Shown: positions 25,239-33,654, numbered from the stretch's first letter. The stretch is DNA of 64,000 bases from Chitinophagales bacterium (GCA_020636495.1 JACJXQ010000008.1:2666001-2730000); one strand, 5' to 3'. Made by a program: numbers and translations. The notes: a model not told the origin generated them from the letters alone.

Positions 25239-25520
25239 TGGCGTACTGTTTTAGTTACATCTGTCATTATCCTCATACCCGGCTTTTCCCTTTTGGCAGG
25301 CAGTTGCAGGGGCCTTATGTCTTAAATGGTGGGCATACGTACCTGCGAGTCCTTCAATGTAGATAATTATGGACTCCACACCCGTAAAGACATATTCAAA
25401 AAGAAACATGCTGAATGCAGCTACGACTCGCAACTCCTCACCAAACCATCCGTCTTTATTCTCAACATAGGCGAGAAAGAATTACGTCGCTCTACTGAAT
25501 ACAATGAGCTGAAAAAATAA
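25239..25520 (+). pseudogene. Remnant of a small lipoprotein gene with an in-frame stop
   Basis: One frame reads TSVIILIPGFSLLAGSC, a good lipoprotein signal and lipobox, then a few residues and a TAA at 25323. It continues in the same frame as a 65-codon open stretch (MVGIRTCESFNVDN...TEYNELKK) to a stop. No start codon remains upstream because the frame is closed by TAA at 25236. I read it as one small lipoprotein gene that lost its start and gained a stop; the family is unrecognised. The alternative is chance. Confidence 0.35.
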
Positions 25521-25576
25521 ATACGGAGAGTAGGTAGCAACCCAACATGCTCCCTCAAGGGCTACCGGTATAGGGG

Positions 25577-28500
25577 TTACTCTACGAAGTACATTTTCAA
25601 TTCTCCTTTACCCTTCGCCTCTATCTCTCCACGATACGAACAGGTGAAATTATCTTGCACCAATTCGTATGTTGTTTGAGAAATATTGATTTTTCCCGCC
25701 TCGCTGTTCTGCTCCATACGAGCAGCGGTGTTTACTGTATCGCCCCAGATATCGTAGGCGAATTTCTTTACACCCACTATACCGGCCACTACGCTACCGC
25801 TGTGTATGCCAATGCGTATCTCAAATGTTTTATCTCCTAATTGTTGCCGGCGTTGCAACATGAATGCTCTTATTTCTTGCGCTGCTTGTACTATTTTTTC
25901 TGCATGGCGTTGATCAGCAGTAGGCAAACCGCAAACTGCTAAGTATGCATCACCGATCGTCTTTATTTTTTCTATGTTGTACTTGTCCAGTATCTCGTCA
26001 AAGGCTTTAAAGCAGTTGTGCAGCTCTTCAACGAGTGCCTGCGAACCCATATGTTCGCCCGCGGTGGTGAAGTTCACAAAGTCGGTGAACAATACTGTTA
26101 CATGATCATACTGCTGTGCTGTCGTGGCACCACGTTCTTTAAGTTCGTCGGCTACTTCTTCAGGTAATATGTTCAATAAAAGGTCGTCAGATTTCTTCTT
26201 CTCTTCTGCTATTTCCTTTGTCCTTTCTTTTACTGTCTTTTCAAGTTTCTCATTATCTGCCATTAAGCTCCGCTCCCGCCATTTGCTGAATATGCGCAGA
26301 CCTGACAAAAACAGGAGTACATAAGTTGTATACATCCACCAGGTGCGGTACCACGGCGGCAATACGCTGAATGTATATTCAAGAGGTTCGCTCCACACAC
26401 CATCCGCGCTTTGTGCCTTTACTTTAAAGGTGTATTTACCCTCGCGTATGTGGCCAAATACAGCGCCTGTGTTTTGGGTCACTGGCCCCCAGTTCTTATC
26501 ATAACCCTCCAGCATATATCGGTAGCGTACACCCTGTGGGCGGCCGGGCTGAATGGCGTTGAACCGGATAGTAATGTGGTTGTGCTGATAGGGCAATTCA
26601 AGGTTTTGGGGCACATGATAAAAATCAGATAGGCTATCGAATTTTACCCCTGTATATTTTTTGCGCAGGCTGTCTCTTTCAGGCTGAGAAAGTTCGCCTC
26701 CGTATATATCAGCCTCTTCCATAGCAAATGCGGGAGTGGTATTTTCTGTTGCCTCCTGTATTGGCAACAGGCTGCTCCAGCTTACAGCTTCTTCGTTTAT
26801 AAGGACACTTTTAATAATAACATTTGGCTGAGTGCTGTCGTTATCCAAAGCTGACGGGTCATACCTGAGAAGGCTGGTTCCTTCATAGCTGCAACATAGC
26901 CAGATGATGCCTTTGCTGTCAACGAACAAGCTGGTCTGCGCCGCGTTCACATCAGTTACCGGGTAGCCCGTCCTGTTACCAAGTAATGTCATATTTTCCA
27001 ATCGGGATAGGTCGCCCGGCATAGTAAACAGGTTCAATCCCATATTCGTGGCAACAGCTATTTTACCATCCGGCAAAAATGCCATTTGCCCGATCCAGTT
27101 GTCAGACAAACCGTCTTTTTGGGTAAAGGCTTTGAAAAGTGGGGGTCCGGGTGTGAGCTCGTGCCCCTGTTTGCGTATTGCAGCCGTCATAATATTAAGC
27201 CCTGCGCTGGTGCCTATCCATAAATTACCCGTACTATCCTCAAGTATCCGCCATACCTGGCCATGGCTCAATCCCTGTTGGGTAGTGTAGTTGGTAAAAC
27301 TTTTTCCATTGTAACAACTCAGGCCATTATTATAAGATCCCATCCAGAGGTTACCCGCATGGTCTTCTGTTATCGTCCATATATAGTCAGAGATCAAACC
27401 TTGTTTTGTAGTATAATTGATAAAACTTCTGCCATCGTATCGGCATAAACCTTTGTTGGCTGTACCAAACCAGAGCACACCAGCAACATCTTCCGTTATA
27501 CACATTATTGTGTTGGAGGGTAGTCCTTGCCTGGTTGTGAACCGTGTAAAAGTTTCGCCATCAAACCGGATAACACCAAAGCCGGAGGTTGCCAGCCAGA
27601 GGTTACTATTCTTGTCTTCGTACACTGCCATTATCCATACGCCACTTATAGCAGGGTGTTTGTATTGAGTAAAATAGGTACCGTCAAAACGGGTCAATCC
27701 GCTATCTGTACCTATCCAAATATTACCTTTACTGTCCTCAGTGATACTTTTTACAAAAGTGCTGGTCAATGCTCTTCCTTCAGAGAAATTGATAAATGCT
27801 TTACCCTCAAAACGACATACGCCACCACCCATTGTGCCAAACCAGGGTTTCCCGTTTTTATCTATGGTCACGCAATAAATATCATTAGTAGTCAGGCCAT
27901 TTGCAGTTGTAAAATTTGCAAAACTGCCACTGGTGACTGGTTCAACCCTTGTGTTGTAACAACTCAACCCGCTGCGCGTACAGAACCATATATTACCATC
28001 GCTATCCTGTGCCATATCCCGTATGAAATTGGCAATAAGGCCATCAGCGGTAGTGAAATTCCTGAAAACGTTGCCATCATACACACTCACTCCATTGTTG
28101 GTACCCAGCCAAAGCAGTCCGTTTTTATCTTGCAGAATCCTTGTCACAATATTGCCTGCAAGGCCATCTTTAACAGTGAAGTTTTTAAACCTGCCACCGG
28201 AGTAACAACTTAAACCGCCATCAGTGCCTATCCATAACGTGCCTTTGTCATCTTCTGCTAATGATGTTATGTTGTTTGATAGCAGGCCGTCTTTTTTGTA
28301 ATAATTTGTAAAACTGTCCTCATAGAAGCAACTCAGGCCCTTAGTAGTACCTATCCATACCTTCCCATCCCGGGTGCCCTTACTACAGCTAACAGTATTC
28401 CGTGCCAGTCCTTCTTGCTCAGAAAAACGTTTTAGTGATTTTCCGTCGTAGCAGGCTACACCATAGTTCTGGTTGCCGAGCCATATCCTGCCCATGGCGT

Positions 28501-28933
28501 CTTCGCAGATTGCCGTGCTGCCCATATCCAACCCGTGTACATCTGTGTAGTTAATAAAAGAACTGCCGTCAAAACAACTCACACCTCCGCCACTTGTGCC
28601 GAACCATAACCGGCCTCTGCTGTCTGTAAATGCTACTACGGCACCGTCCAGCGCCAGCCCGTCAGCAGAAGAGTATACAGTAAAATTGTACCTGCCAACT
28701 TCGTTAATGCTTACAGGGTTTGCACCTTCCACCATCTCGGCAGGCACAACAAAAGACTTAGGTTCCGGCATGGTATCCAGCATCACCACTTTAGGTTGCA
28801 GGCTATCCGGCAGGTCGGCAATAACTGTAACTATTGGTGCCGCAAAACTATCCTGCAGGACAGGTGCATCTGCAACCTCTTCCCGATTAGCACAAGCTGT
28901 CAGCAGCAGCAAAGGAAACAATAGTCGCTTCAT
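25577..28933 (-). CDS. Beta-propeller sensor with C-terminal class III adenylate cyclase
   Basis: 1118 residues in one chain. A lipoprotein-like signal with lipobox LTAC (Cys14) begins it. About a dozen regulator-propeller repeats fill residues 80-620 (LWFGTSGGGVSCFDGSSF-type blades), followed by a Y_Y_Y domain (about 780-855, YRYMLEGYDKNWGPV). One transmembrane helix lies at about 868-888, then a coiled coil (ERTKEIAEEKKKSDDLLLNILPEEVADELKERG) and a class III cyclase domain (945-1118). The cyclase has the metal Asp in FTDFVNFT and in TIGDAY, Lys/Asp purine-selecting residues in EKIKTIGD and YDIWGD, and the transition-state Asn/Arg in NTAARM. It should sense something in the periplasm and make cAMP inside. 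Confidence 0.9.
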   Translation of the reverse strand: MKRLLFPLLLLTACANREEVADAPVLQDSFAAPIVTVIADLPDSLQPKVVMLDTMPEPKSFVVPAEMVEGANPVSINEVGRYNFTVYSSADGLALDGAVVAFTDSRGRLWFGTSGGGVSCFDGSSFINYTDVHGLDMGSTAICEDAMGRIWLGNQNYGVACYDGKSLKRFSEQEGLARNTVSCSKGTRDGKVWIGTTKGLSCFYEDSFTNYYKKDGLLSNNITSLAEDDKGTLWIGTDGGLSCYSGGRFKNFTVKDGLAGNIVTRILQDKNGLLWLGTNNGVSVYDGNVFRNFTTADGLIANFIRDMAQDSDGNIWFCTRSGLSCYNTRVEPVTSGSFANFTTANGLTTNDIYCVTIDKNGKPWFGTMGGGVCRFEGKAFINFSEGRALTSTFVKSITEDSKGNIWIGTDSGLTRFDGTYFTQYKHPAISGVWIMAVYEDKNSNLWLATSGFGVIRFDGETFTRFTTRQGLPSNTIMCITEDVAGVLWFGTANKGLCRYDGRSFINYTTKQGLISDYIWTITEDHAGNLWMGSYNNGLSCYNGKSFTNYTTQQGLSHGQVWRILEDSTGNLWIGTSAGLNIMTAAIRKQGHELTPGPPLFKAFTQKDGLSDNWIGQMAFLPDGKIAVATNMGLNLFTMPGDLSRLENMTLLGNRTGYPVTDVNAAQTSLFVDSKGIIWLCCSYEGTSLLRYDPSALDNDSTQPNVIIKSVLINEEAVSWSSLLPIQEATENTTPAFAMEEADIYGGELSQPERDSLRKKYTGVKFDSLSDFYHVPQNLELPYQHNHITIRFNAIQPGRPQGVRYRYMLEGYDKNWGPVTQNTGAVFGHIREGKYTFKVKAQSADGVWSEPLEYTFSVLPPWYRTWWMYTTYVLLFLSGLRIFSKWRERSLMADNEKLEKTVKERTKEIAEEKKKSDDLLLNILPEEVADELKERGATTAQQYDHVTVLFTDFVNFTTAGEHMGSQALVEELHNCFKAFDEILDKYNIEKIKTIGDAYLAVCGLPTADQRHAEKIVQAAQEIRAFMLQRRQQLGDKTFEIRIGIHSGSVVAGIVGVKKFAYDIWGDTVNTAARMEQNSEAGKINISQTTYELVQDNFTCSYRGEIEAKGKGELKMYFVE

Positions 28934-29021
28934 TGGGGATGTATTGAAACATTAAGATATAAAAATATGTCGCTATGTTTCTACAGAGTATATTTTTAAT
29001 ATACCAATCCGGCTTCCCAGA
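28934..29021. other. Upstream region of the propeller-cyclase gene
   Basis: A/T-rich; no clear TAnnTTTG on the minus strand and no gene. Together with the repeats at 29022-29132 it makes up most of the gap before kup. Confidence 0.4.
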
Positions 29022-29070
29022 CTACTTCACCAGGGCACCCGCCCCCCCGATCGGCAAACAAAATACAATT
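29022..29070 (+). repeat. Left direct repeat bracketing the potassium cassette
   Basis: 49 bases beginning CTACTTCACCAGGGCACCCG and ending with a GATCGGCAAACAA-type tail. It is nearly identical (about 45 matches) to 33146-33193 in the same orientation. Confidence 0.75.
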
Positions 29071-29132
29071 CCCATTGGGTAGGTCTTGTAACCGCACCAA
29101 CACCTATTCAACGTAGCTCCCCTCGATTGGCA
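29071..29132 (+). repeat. Dispersed hairpin repeat, copy B
   Basis: TTGGGTAGGTCTTGTAACCG followed by CACCAAC keeps the hairpin and loop of copy C in diverged form; it is followed by a further eroded segment ending CGATTGGCAA. Confidence 0.5.
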
Positions 29133-29271
29133 ATGTGATACCCATACGTTCACAAGACAGACCAAAAGCGAGATATCACAATTCAGACAAATTATGGACT
29201 ATACTAAATTTGCATGCAGAATATACCTGACATAAAAATATGTGAAATGGGAAACATTCCCTCGGTGCAAC

Positions 29272-31212
29272 CTAGTTTACTCTTGATAGTTCAACAGTTT
29301 CAACAGGCTGATACACCAATGGTATATGCTCAACTACCACATCACTCTTATCCAGCCCAAATGCGGTTTCGTCACGTTGTCCTAATTGTTTTAGTTTAAA
29401 GTATATATTTAGCAATAATCCTTCACGAAGGGAAAACTCATTCTCAACCGACAGAAATTTTTCTATCACAACAAATTTAAAATCAGGTTCTGAATTATAC
29501 CTGGTTGAGCCATCCGGGCGCATATGCAGGCTTAGTTCCTTATTAGTTACCAGTTCCTGTACTATCTTCTTAAAGTACAATTCTGTGCGCGGTTGCACCC
29601 TGAAGCCTATATCTATACTTACCTTTATTACTTTATCATCCACCAGTTCTGTTACCTGGTACTCAAGCGTATAGGGCTCATCAGTTCTGTTCAGGTGCAA
29701 AAACCAATATACGTCCGCTCGTTTGGGTCGTTTGGAAAATATTGATTTCATGATTTTTTCTTCTACCTGTTCACGGTTGTTTGCTTTGCTGAGGTATATC
29801 AGGTGCGTAGCAAACTTAGATACACCATCATCATTACTCAACTCTTTCAGCAGGCGCATATATTGACCTAGTTGTACGAATTTCACCAGTTTATTATTGG
29901 CTTTCCGTCCATAATACCATGCATACATTACAAGAAATATCCCCGCTTCAAAAAAGAGGAACATCCACCTTTCTTTTATTTTGGCAATATTGGCAATAAG
30001 AAAAGAGAATTCTATACTGCTAAACCCAAGTACGATAACTGCTACAAGCACGGAATTCCATTTGCGGATGTATAGCATATAATAAGTAAGTAATATAGTT
30101 GTCATGATCATGGCGATGGTAATGGAAAAGCCATAAGCAGCTTCCATATGTTCTGATGAACGGAAATATAATATCATAAGCACGCACCCCAGCCATAATA
30201 TAGCATTTACACTAGGAATATATATTTGCCCTTTCATATCGGTAGGTTGACGTACGCTCACTCTGGGCCAGAAATTCATGCTCATCGCCTCACTTATTAA
30301 TGTATATGACCCGCTGATAAGTGCTTGCGAAGCGATAATAGCCGCAGCAGTCGCAATAAGAATAGCAGGGATCAAAAACCATCCCGGCATCATTTCATAA
30401 AAAGGGTTTCGTCCGGCCAACATAGGGTCACCCTGGTGCAAAAGCCATGCTGCTTGTCCCATATAATTTGTCATCAGTGCAACCTTTACAATGCCCCATG
30501 TAATACGAATGTTCCTCCTGCCACAATGCCCCAGATCAGAATATAAAGCCTCTGCCCCGGTTGTACATAAGAAGACTGCTCCCAACAGCCAGAATCCATG
30601 CGGGTAATGCACCAGTAAATTGTAAGCATAATACGGATTGAGTGCTTTGAGGACACCCGGGTGATTGAATATTTGAGACAGGCCCGTGATAAACAACATG
30701 GAAAACCATAACACCATCATCATACCAAATGTACGTCCTACCTTTTGTGTACCAAACCGCTGAAAAAAGAATAACAGTGATAAAATAGCGATCACAATAG
30801 GCACTGTGGGTATACCCGGTACAATTATACCAAGCCCTTCAACTGCTGATGAAACAGAAATAGGTGGAGTTATGATACCATCTGCAAGTAATGTAGTGGC
30901 ACCTAAAATAGCAGGTATGATCAAACGTTTGCCATACCTGCGCACAAGCGCATACAGCGAAAAAACACCACCTTCGCCGTGGTTGTCGGCCATTAATGTT
31001 AAGACGATATATTTCAAAGTCGTCTGGAACAATAAGGTCCAGAAAATACAGGAAATACCGCCATACACCAGCAGCTCACTTATCGGGCGGTCACTTACTA
31101 TCGCCTTCAACACATACAAAGGGCTGGTGCCTATATCTCCGTATATGATACCCATCGCTACTAATAATGAGGCAATACTCACCCTGTTCGAATGATAACC
31201 TTTCGAATTCAT
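29272..31212 (-). CDS. kup: KUP-family potassium uptake protein
   Basis: 646-residue K+/H+ symporter. The N-terminus SLLVAMGIIYGDIGTSPLYVLKA is the family signature. About twelve transmembrane helices fill residues 15-440, including ALYSDLGHCGRRNIRI and VYKAALMTNYMGQAAWLL-like stretches, followed by a cytoplasmic C-terminal domain of about 200 residues. It is the last gene of a run (sensor kinase, response regulator, kup) on one strand, with about 28 bases between the regulator stop and the kup start. No kdpFABC genes are in the window. Confidence 0.93.
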   Translation of the reverse strand: MNSKGYHSNRVSIASLLVAMGIIYGDIGTSPLYVLKAIVSDRPISELLVYGGISCIFWTLLFQTTLKYIVLTLMADNHGEGGVFSLYALVRRYGKRLIIPAILGATTLLADGIITPPISVSSAVEGLGIIVPGIPTVPIVIAILSLLFFFQRFGTQKVGRTFGMMMVLWFSMLFITGLSQIFNHPGVLKALNPYYAYNLLVHYPHGFWLLGAVFLCTTGAEALYSDLGHCGRRNIRITWGIVKVALMTNYMGQAAWLLHQGDPMLAGRNPFYEMMPGWFLIPAILIATAAAIIASQALISGSYTLISEAMSMNFWPRVSVRQPTDMKGQIYIPSVNAILWLGCVLMILYFRSSEHMEAAYGFSITIAMIMTTILLTYYMLYIRKWNSVLVAVIVLGFSSIEFSFLIANIAKIKERWMFLFFEAGIFLVMYAWYYGRKANNKLVKFVQLGQYMRLLKELSNDDGVSKFATHLIYLSKANNREQVEEKIMKSIFSKRPKRADVYWFLHLNRTDEPYTLEYQVTELVDDKVIKVSIDIGFRVQPRTELYFKKIVQELVTNKELSLHMRPDGSTRYNSEPDFKFVVIEKFLSVENEFSLREGLLLNIYFKLKQLGQRDETAFGLDKSDVVVEHIPLVYQPVETVELSRVN

Positions 31213-31240
31213 AATAAATATTTTTATGTTTAATTGCTAT

Positions 31241-31921
31241 CTAACCTGCAAAACGGTAACCGACACCTGATTCGGTAATTATATGTCTGGGCTGATTTAT
31301 ATCTTCTTCGATCTTTTTACGTAACTGGGCTATAAACACCCTCAGGTATTGCGTTTGTTCTGCGTAAAAGGCTCCCCATATGTTTTTAAGCAAATACTTG
31401 TGGGTAAGGGCCTTCCCTTCGTTTTGTACAAATAGCACCAGCAGGTTATATTCAGTTTGTGTCAGCTTAACAGTTTCACCTGCTTTGGTAACACGCCTGT
31501 TCACTATATCCACAACCAGGTTACCAAATTGCAGTACAGGTTCTTTATCTGCACCTGAGCTATGACGTAGTGCTGTGCGAATACGAGCCAATAGTTCCCC
31601 TGCCCTGAAGGGTTTTACTAAATAATCATTTGCGCCGTTGTCCAGGGCTTCAACAATGTCAGTTTCTGTATTTTGAACAGACAAGATCAGGATGGGTTTG
31701 TCGTACCACTGCCTGAGTTCATACAATACTTCCTGCCCGCTCTTGTCCGGCAGGCCTATATCCAGCAGCACCACATCGCACCTGTGTGCAACCAGCATTT
31801 GTATGCCCTCGTTCCCGGTATGCGCCGTTCTTACATTATAGCCGTCAGCCTGCAATGTCAGTTGCAGCAATTTGCATATCTGAACTTCATCATCTATCAC
31901 TAATATCTCAGGACTATTCAT
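31241..31921 (-). CDS. KdpE-like OmpR-family response regulator
   Basis: 226 residues: receiver domain with phospho-acceptor Asp54 (VVLLDIGLPDKSG), the switch Lys in YLVKPFRAGEL, and a winged-helix output domain (about 130-226) with LTQTEYNLLVLFVQNEGKALTH and VGYRFAG. The overall pattern is that of KdpE, which controls potassium uptake genes in many bacteria. Its start overlaps the end of the histidine kinase gene by eight bases, so translation is probably coupled, and kup follows directly. The target promoters are not visible. Confidence 0.9.
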   Translation of the reverse strand: MNSPEILVIDDEVQICKLLQLTLQADGYNVRTAHTGNEGIQMLVAHRCDVVLLDIGLPDKSGQEVLYELRQWYDKPILILSVQNTETDIVEALDNGANDYLVKPFRAGELLARIRTALRHSSGADKEPVLQFGNLVVDIVNRRVTKAGETVKLTQTEYNLLVLFVQNEGKALTHKYLLKNIWGAFYAEQTQYLRVFIAQLRKKIEEDINQPRHIITESGVGYRFAG

Positions 31922-33008
31922 TTTTCAACGCATTTATATATGATGTTTCAGCAGGTAATTCTATCAAAAATCTCGCTCCTCCTTCCTGCATGTTCTGTAG
32001 TAGAACAGTCCCTCCCTGGGCTTCCGTAAAACCCTTTACAATAGACAGGCCTAGTCCGGTGCCTCCGGTACTTTTATTGTCCAGCCTGTAAAATTTATCA
32101 AACACATTTTCCAGTTCCGTCTCAGGAAATCCATTTCCCCTATCCGTTACGGATAGCATGCAACTGTTATATTCGCAATAAGCAGCAATGGTTATCAGCG
32201 TACCTTTCGGTGTGTATGCAAGGGCATTTACAATAAGGTTATGCAATACCTGTTCTGTAAGTCCATAATCCAATTTAAACAATGGCAGGTCATCTGCAAT
32301 ATCCACTTTTATATTGTACGTCACACCCGGCTGTTTCACCTTGTTAAGAGTGGCATGTATCAATTCTCTCATGTCACACCAGTCTTTTTTAGCCCTTATG
32401 AATCCGGATTCCAGCCGCGACATGTTCAGCAGGTTTTCTACTTGCTGGTTCAATCGCAAGGAAGCTGTAGAAATTTCATTTAACAGGTCTTTGCTGTTCA
32501 CATCAGGCCCACTATTATTTTTACTCTGCAAATAATCTGTAGCCGCAATAATAGTAGCGATCGGCGTACGCAATTCATGAGACAACGAGTTTAATAATGT
32601 ATTATATAACTTGATGGTGTTTTCCTTTTCCTGTTTTTCCCTATGCTGATTATCGATCTGCCTGATACGAAGAGTTAACACGCCATTAAGCAACGATATA
32701 ACAAAGTACATCAGCAACAGCAAAGCGTCTTCGGCTGTACCAACATGAAACGTGAATTTAGGCGGTATAAAAAAGAAATCCCACACAAGTGCACTCAGCA
32801 ACGATGCTACCAAAACAGGCCCGATACGCATAACCATCGCTAACAATGACACACTCACCAACAGCAACAGAGCTGTAACACGGTAATCTGTAACTCCTGA
32901 TAACAAATACCCCAGTCCGGCAACTATCAGTACGGTCAATATACTAACTGCATATTGTGTTGATCTGCTCTTTGTCAAATATGTAAAACCTATCGGTTTG
33001 CCGGTCAT
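31914..33008 (-). CDS. Truncated KdpD-like sensor histidine kinase
   Basis: 364 residues. Four transmembrane helices in a DUF4118-type module (about 20-115: TALLLLVSVSLLAM...WDFFFIPPKFTFHVG) are followed by HisKA with phospho-His144 (SLSHELRTPI) and a HATPase domain with N, G1 (DRGNGFPE) and G2 (GTGLGLSIV) boxes. Full KdpD proteins are about 900 residues with N-terminal KdpD and Usp domains; these and the GAF region are missing, and the chain begins right at the membrane module. The stop overlaps the response regulator start. A TAATTTTG element lies four bases before the ATG. Confidence 0.9.
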   Translation of the reverse strand: MTGKPIGFTYLTKSRSTQYAVSILTVLIVAGLGYLLSGVTDYRVTALLLLVSVSLLAMVMRIGPVLVASLLSALVWDFFFIPPKFTFHVGTAEDALLLLMYFVISLLNGVLTLRIRQIDNQHREKQEKENTIKLYNTLLNSLSHELRTPIATIIAATDYLQSKNNSGPDVNSKDLLNEISTASLRLNQQVENLLNMSRLESGFIRAKKDWCDMRELIHATLNKVKQPGVTYNIKVDIADDLPLFKLDYGLTEQVLHNLIVNALAYTPKGTLITIAAYCEYNSCMLSVTDRGNGFPETELENVFDKFYRLDNKSTGGTGLGLSIVKGFTEAQGGTVLLQNMQEGGARFLIELPAETSYINALKNE

Positions 33009-33012
33009 AACA

Positions 33013-33020
33013 CAAAATTA
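33013..33020 (-). promoter_or_regulatory. Candidate -7 element for the kinase/regulator/kup operon
   Basis: TAATTTTG on the minus strand lies only four bases before the kinase ATG, which would give a leaderless transcript. Confidence 0.4.
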
Positions 33021-33090
33021 GACTGGTTTATATAAATAATTTATAAAGATTACTACCGCCGGCATAAGGATTTAATAAATAAAATGGATG

Positions 33091-33145
33091 CAGGAGCCCC
33101 CCCTTGGTCGGTCTTGTGACCATACCAAAACCCGTTCAGCCCCTG
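33091..33145 (+). repeat. Dispersed hairpin repeat, copy C (best preserved)
   Basis: TTGGTCGGTCTTGTGACCAT with ACCAA after it (33104-33128) folds as a hairpin: TTGGT/ACCAA and GGTC/GACC around TTGT. It is related to copies A and B. Confidence 0.6.
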
Positions 33146-33193
33146 CTACTTCACCAGGGCACCCGCCCCCCGATCGGCAAACAAGATATAATT
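33146..33193 (+). repeat. Right direct repeat bracketing the potassium cassette
   Basis: 48 bases matching 29022-29070 with about three substitutions and one gap, same orientation. Confidence 0.75.
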
Positions 33194-33223
33194 TTGAAAA
33201 ATTGACAATATTATGTACATTTG
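33194..33223 (+). promoter_or_regulatory. Consensus sigma promoter of a compact transcription unit
   Basis: TTG (33194-33196), 19 bases, TACATTTG (33216-33223): an exact TTG-N19-TAnnTTTG match. It points right, toward a terminator only about 80-107 bases away. Confidence 0.75.
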
Positions 33224-33229
33224 ACATAA

Positions 33230-33330
33230 CAATACAAACCCCGAAAACTATTTAAACAGCAATATGATACAAATACGAAACTTACATACAACATTCATAT
33301 ATATAAGCCCTGCAACTGCTGGGCTTTTTT
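33230..33330 (+). ncRNA. Candidate short transcript (sRNA or orphan attenuator leader)
   Basis: A predicted transcript of about 100 bases from the consensus promoter to the terminator at 33305-33330. A reading frame starts at ATG 33264 and reads MIQIRNLHTTFIYISPATAG into the hairpin; the SPATAGLF ending is what leader-peptide frames give when they run through an attenuator. No amino-acid operon follows; the next gene is aconitase with its own promoter element. Confidence 0.35.
33305..33330 (+). terminator. Intrinsic terminator of the compact unit
   Basis: AAGCCC(T)GCA pairs with TGC(T)GGGCTT with one T-T mismatch, followed by TTTTTT in total. Confidence 0.75.
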
Positions 33331-33603
33331 GTCAATTGTTAAGCACAGCGACCATAGCGTTTTACTTAACATTACTTAACAGTTTCCCTACTAACTACAT
33401 GGTAACCAGCCATATGCAACAATCTGACAATGATTACAAGTTAGCCCCCGAAACCATGTTACTTAACAAAATGCCCCGTGCGTCTGATACACATTACCAT
33501 TGTCAACCATACAACCTGTTAATGAGTTGTCTATTTAACATTTTAACTGCGAAACCCATTAACTAATAACCCGATATTATTTTATATACTGTCATTCTTT
33601 CGT
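33331..33603. other. Intergenic region before aconitase
   Basis: No supported gene. TTAAC-type hexamers recur (ACTTAACATTACTTAACAG near 33365), of unknown meaning. Confidence 0.4.
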
Positions 33604-33611
33604 TAATTTTG
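33604..33611 (+). promoter_or_regulatory. Candidate -7 element for aconitase
   Basis: TAATTTTG, 43 bases before the ATG, with TTA in place of TTG at the -33 spacing. Confidence 0.55.
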
Positions 33612-33654
33612 CAGCCTCAAAACGATAGTTAACCACCAATAAAAATAGCTTCCA

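Noticed and set aside
27527..28213. 228-residue plus-strand frame inside the propeller-cyclase gene
   Set aside because: It is the reverse shadow of regularly repeated propeller blades on the coding strand.
29214..29399. Plus-strand frame starting near a TAAATTTG box, downstream of kup
   Set aside because: Most of it is antisense to the kup 3' end and has no recognisable product; the box lacks a -33 partner.
33365..33390. CTTAACATTACTTAACAG considered as another GTTAAC-pair site
   Set aside because: The spacing is 12 bases rather than 22, and no matching promoter core follows.
33264..33566. 100-residue open frame on the plus strand before aconitase
   Set aside because: It runs through an intrinsic terminator hairpin and shows no family; only its first part could be a leader peptide, so it is not called as a protein gene.
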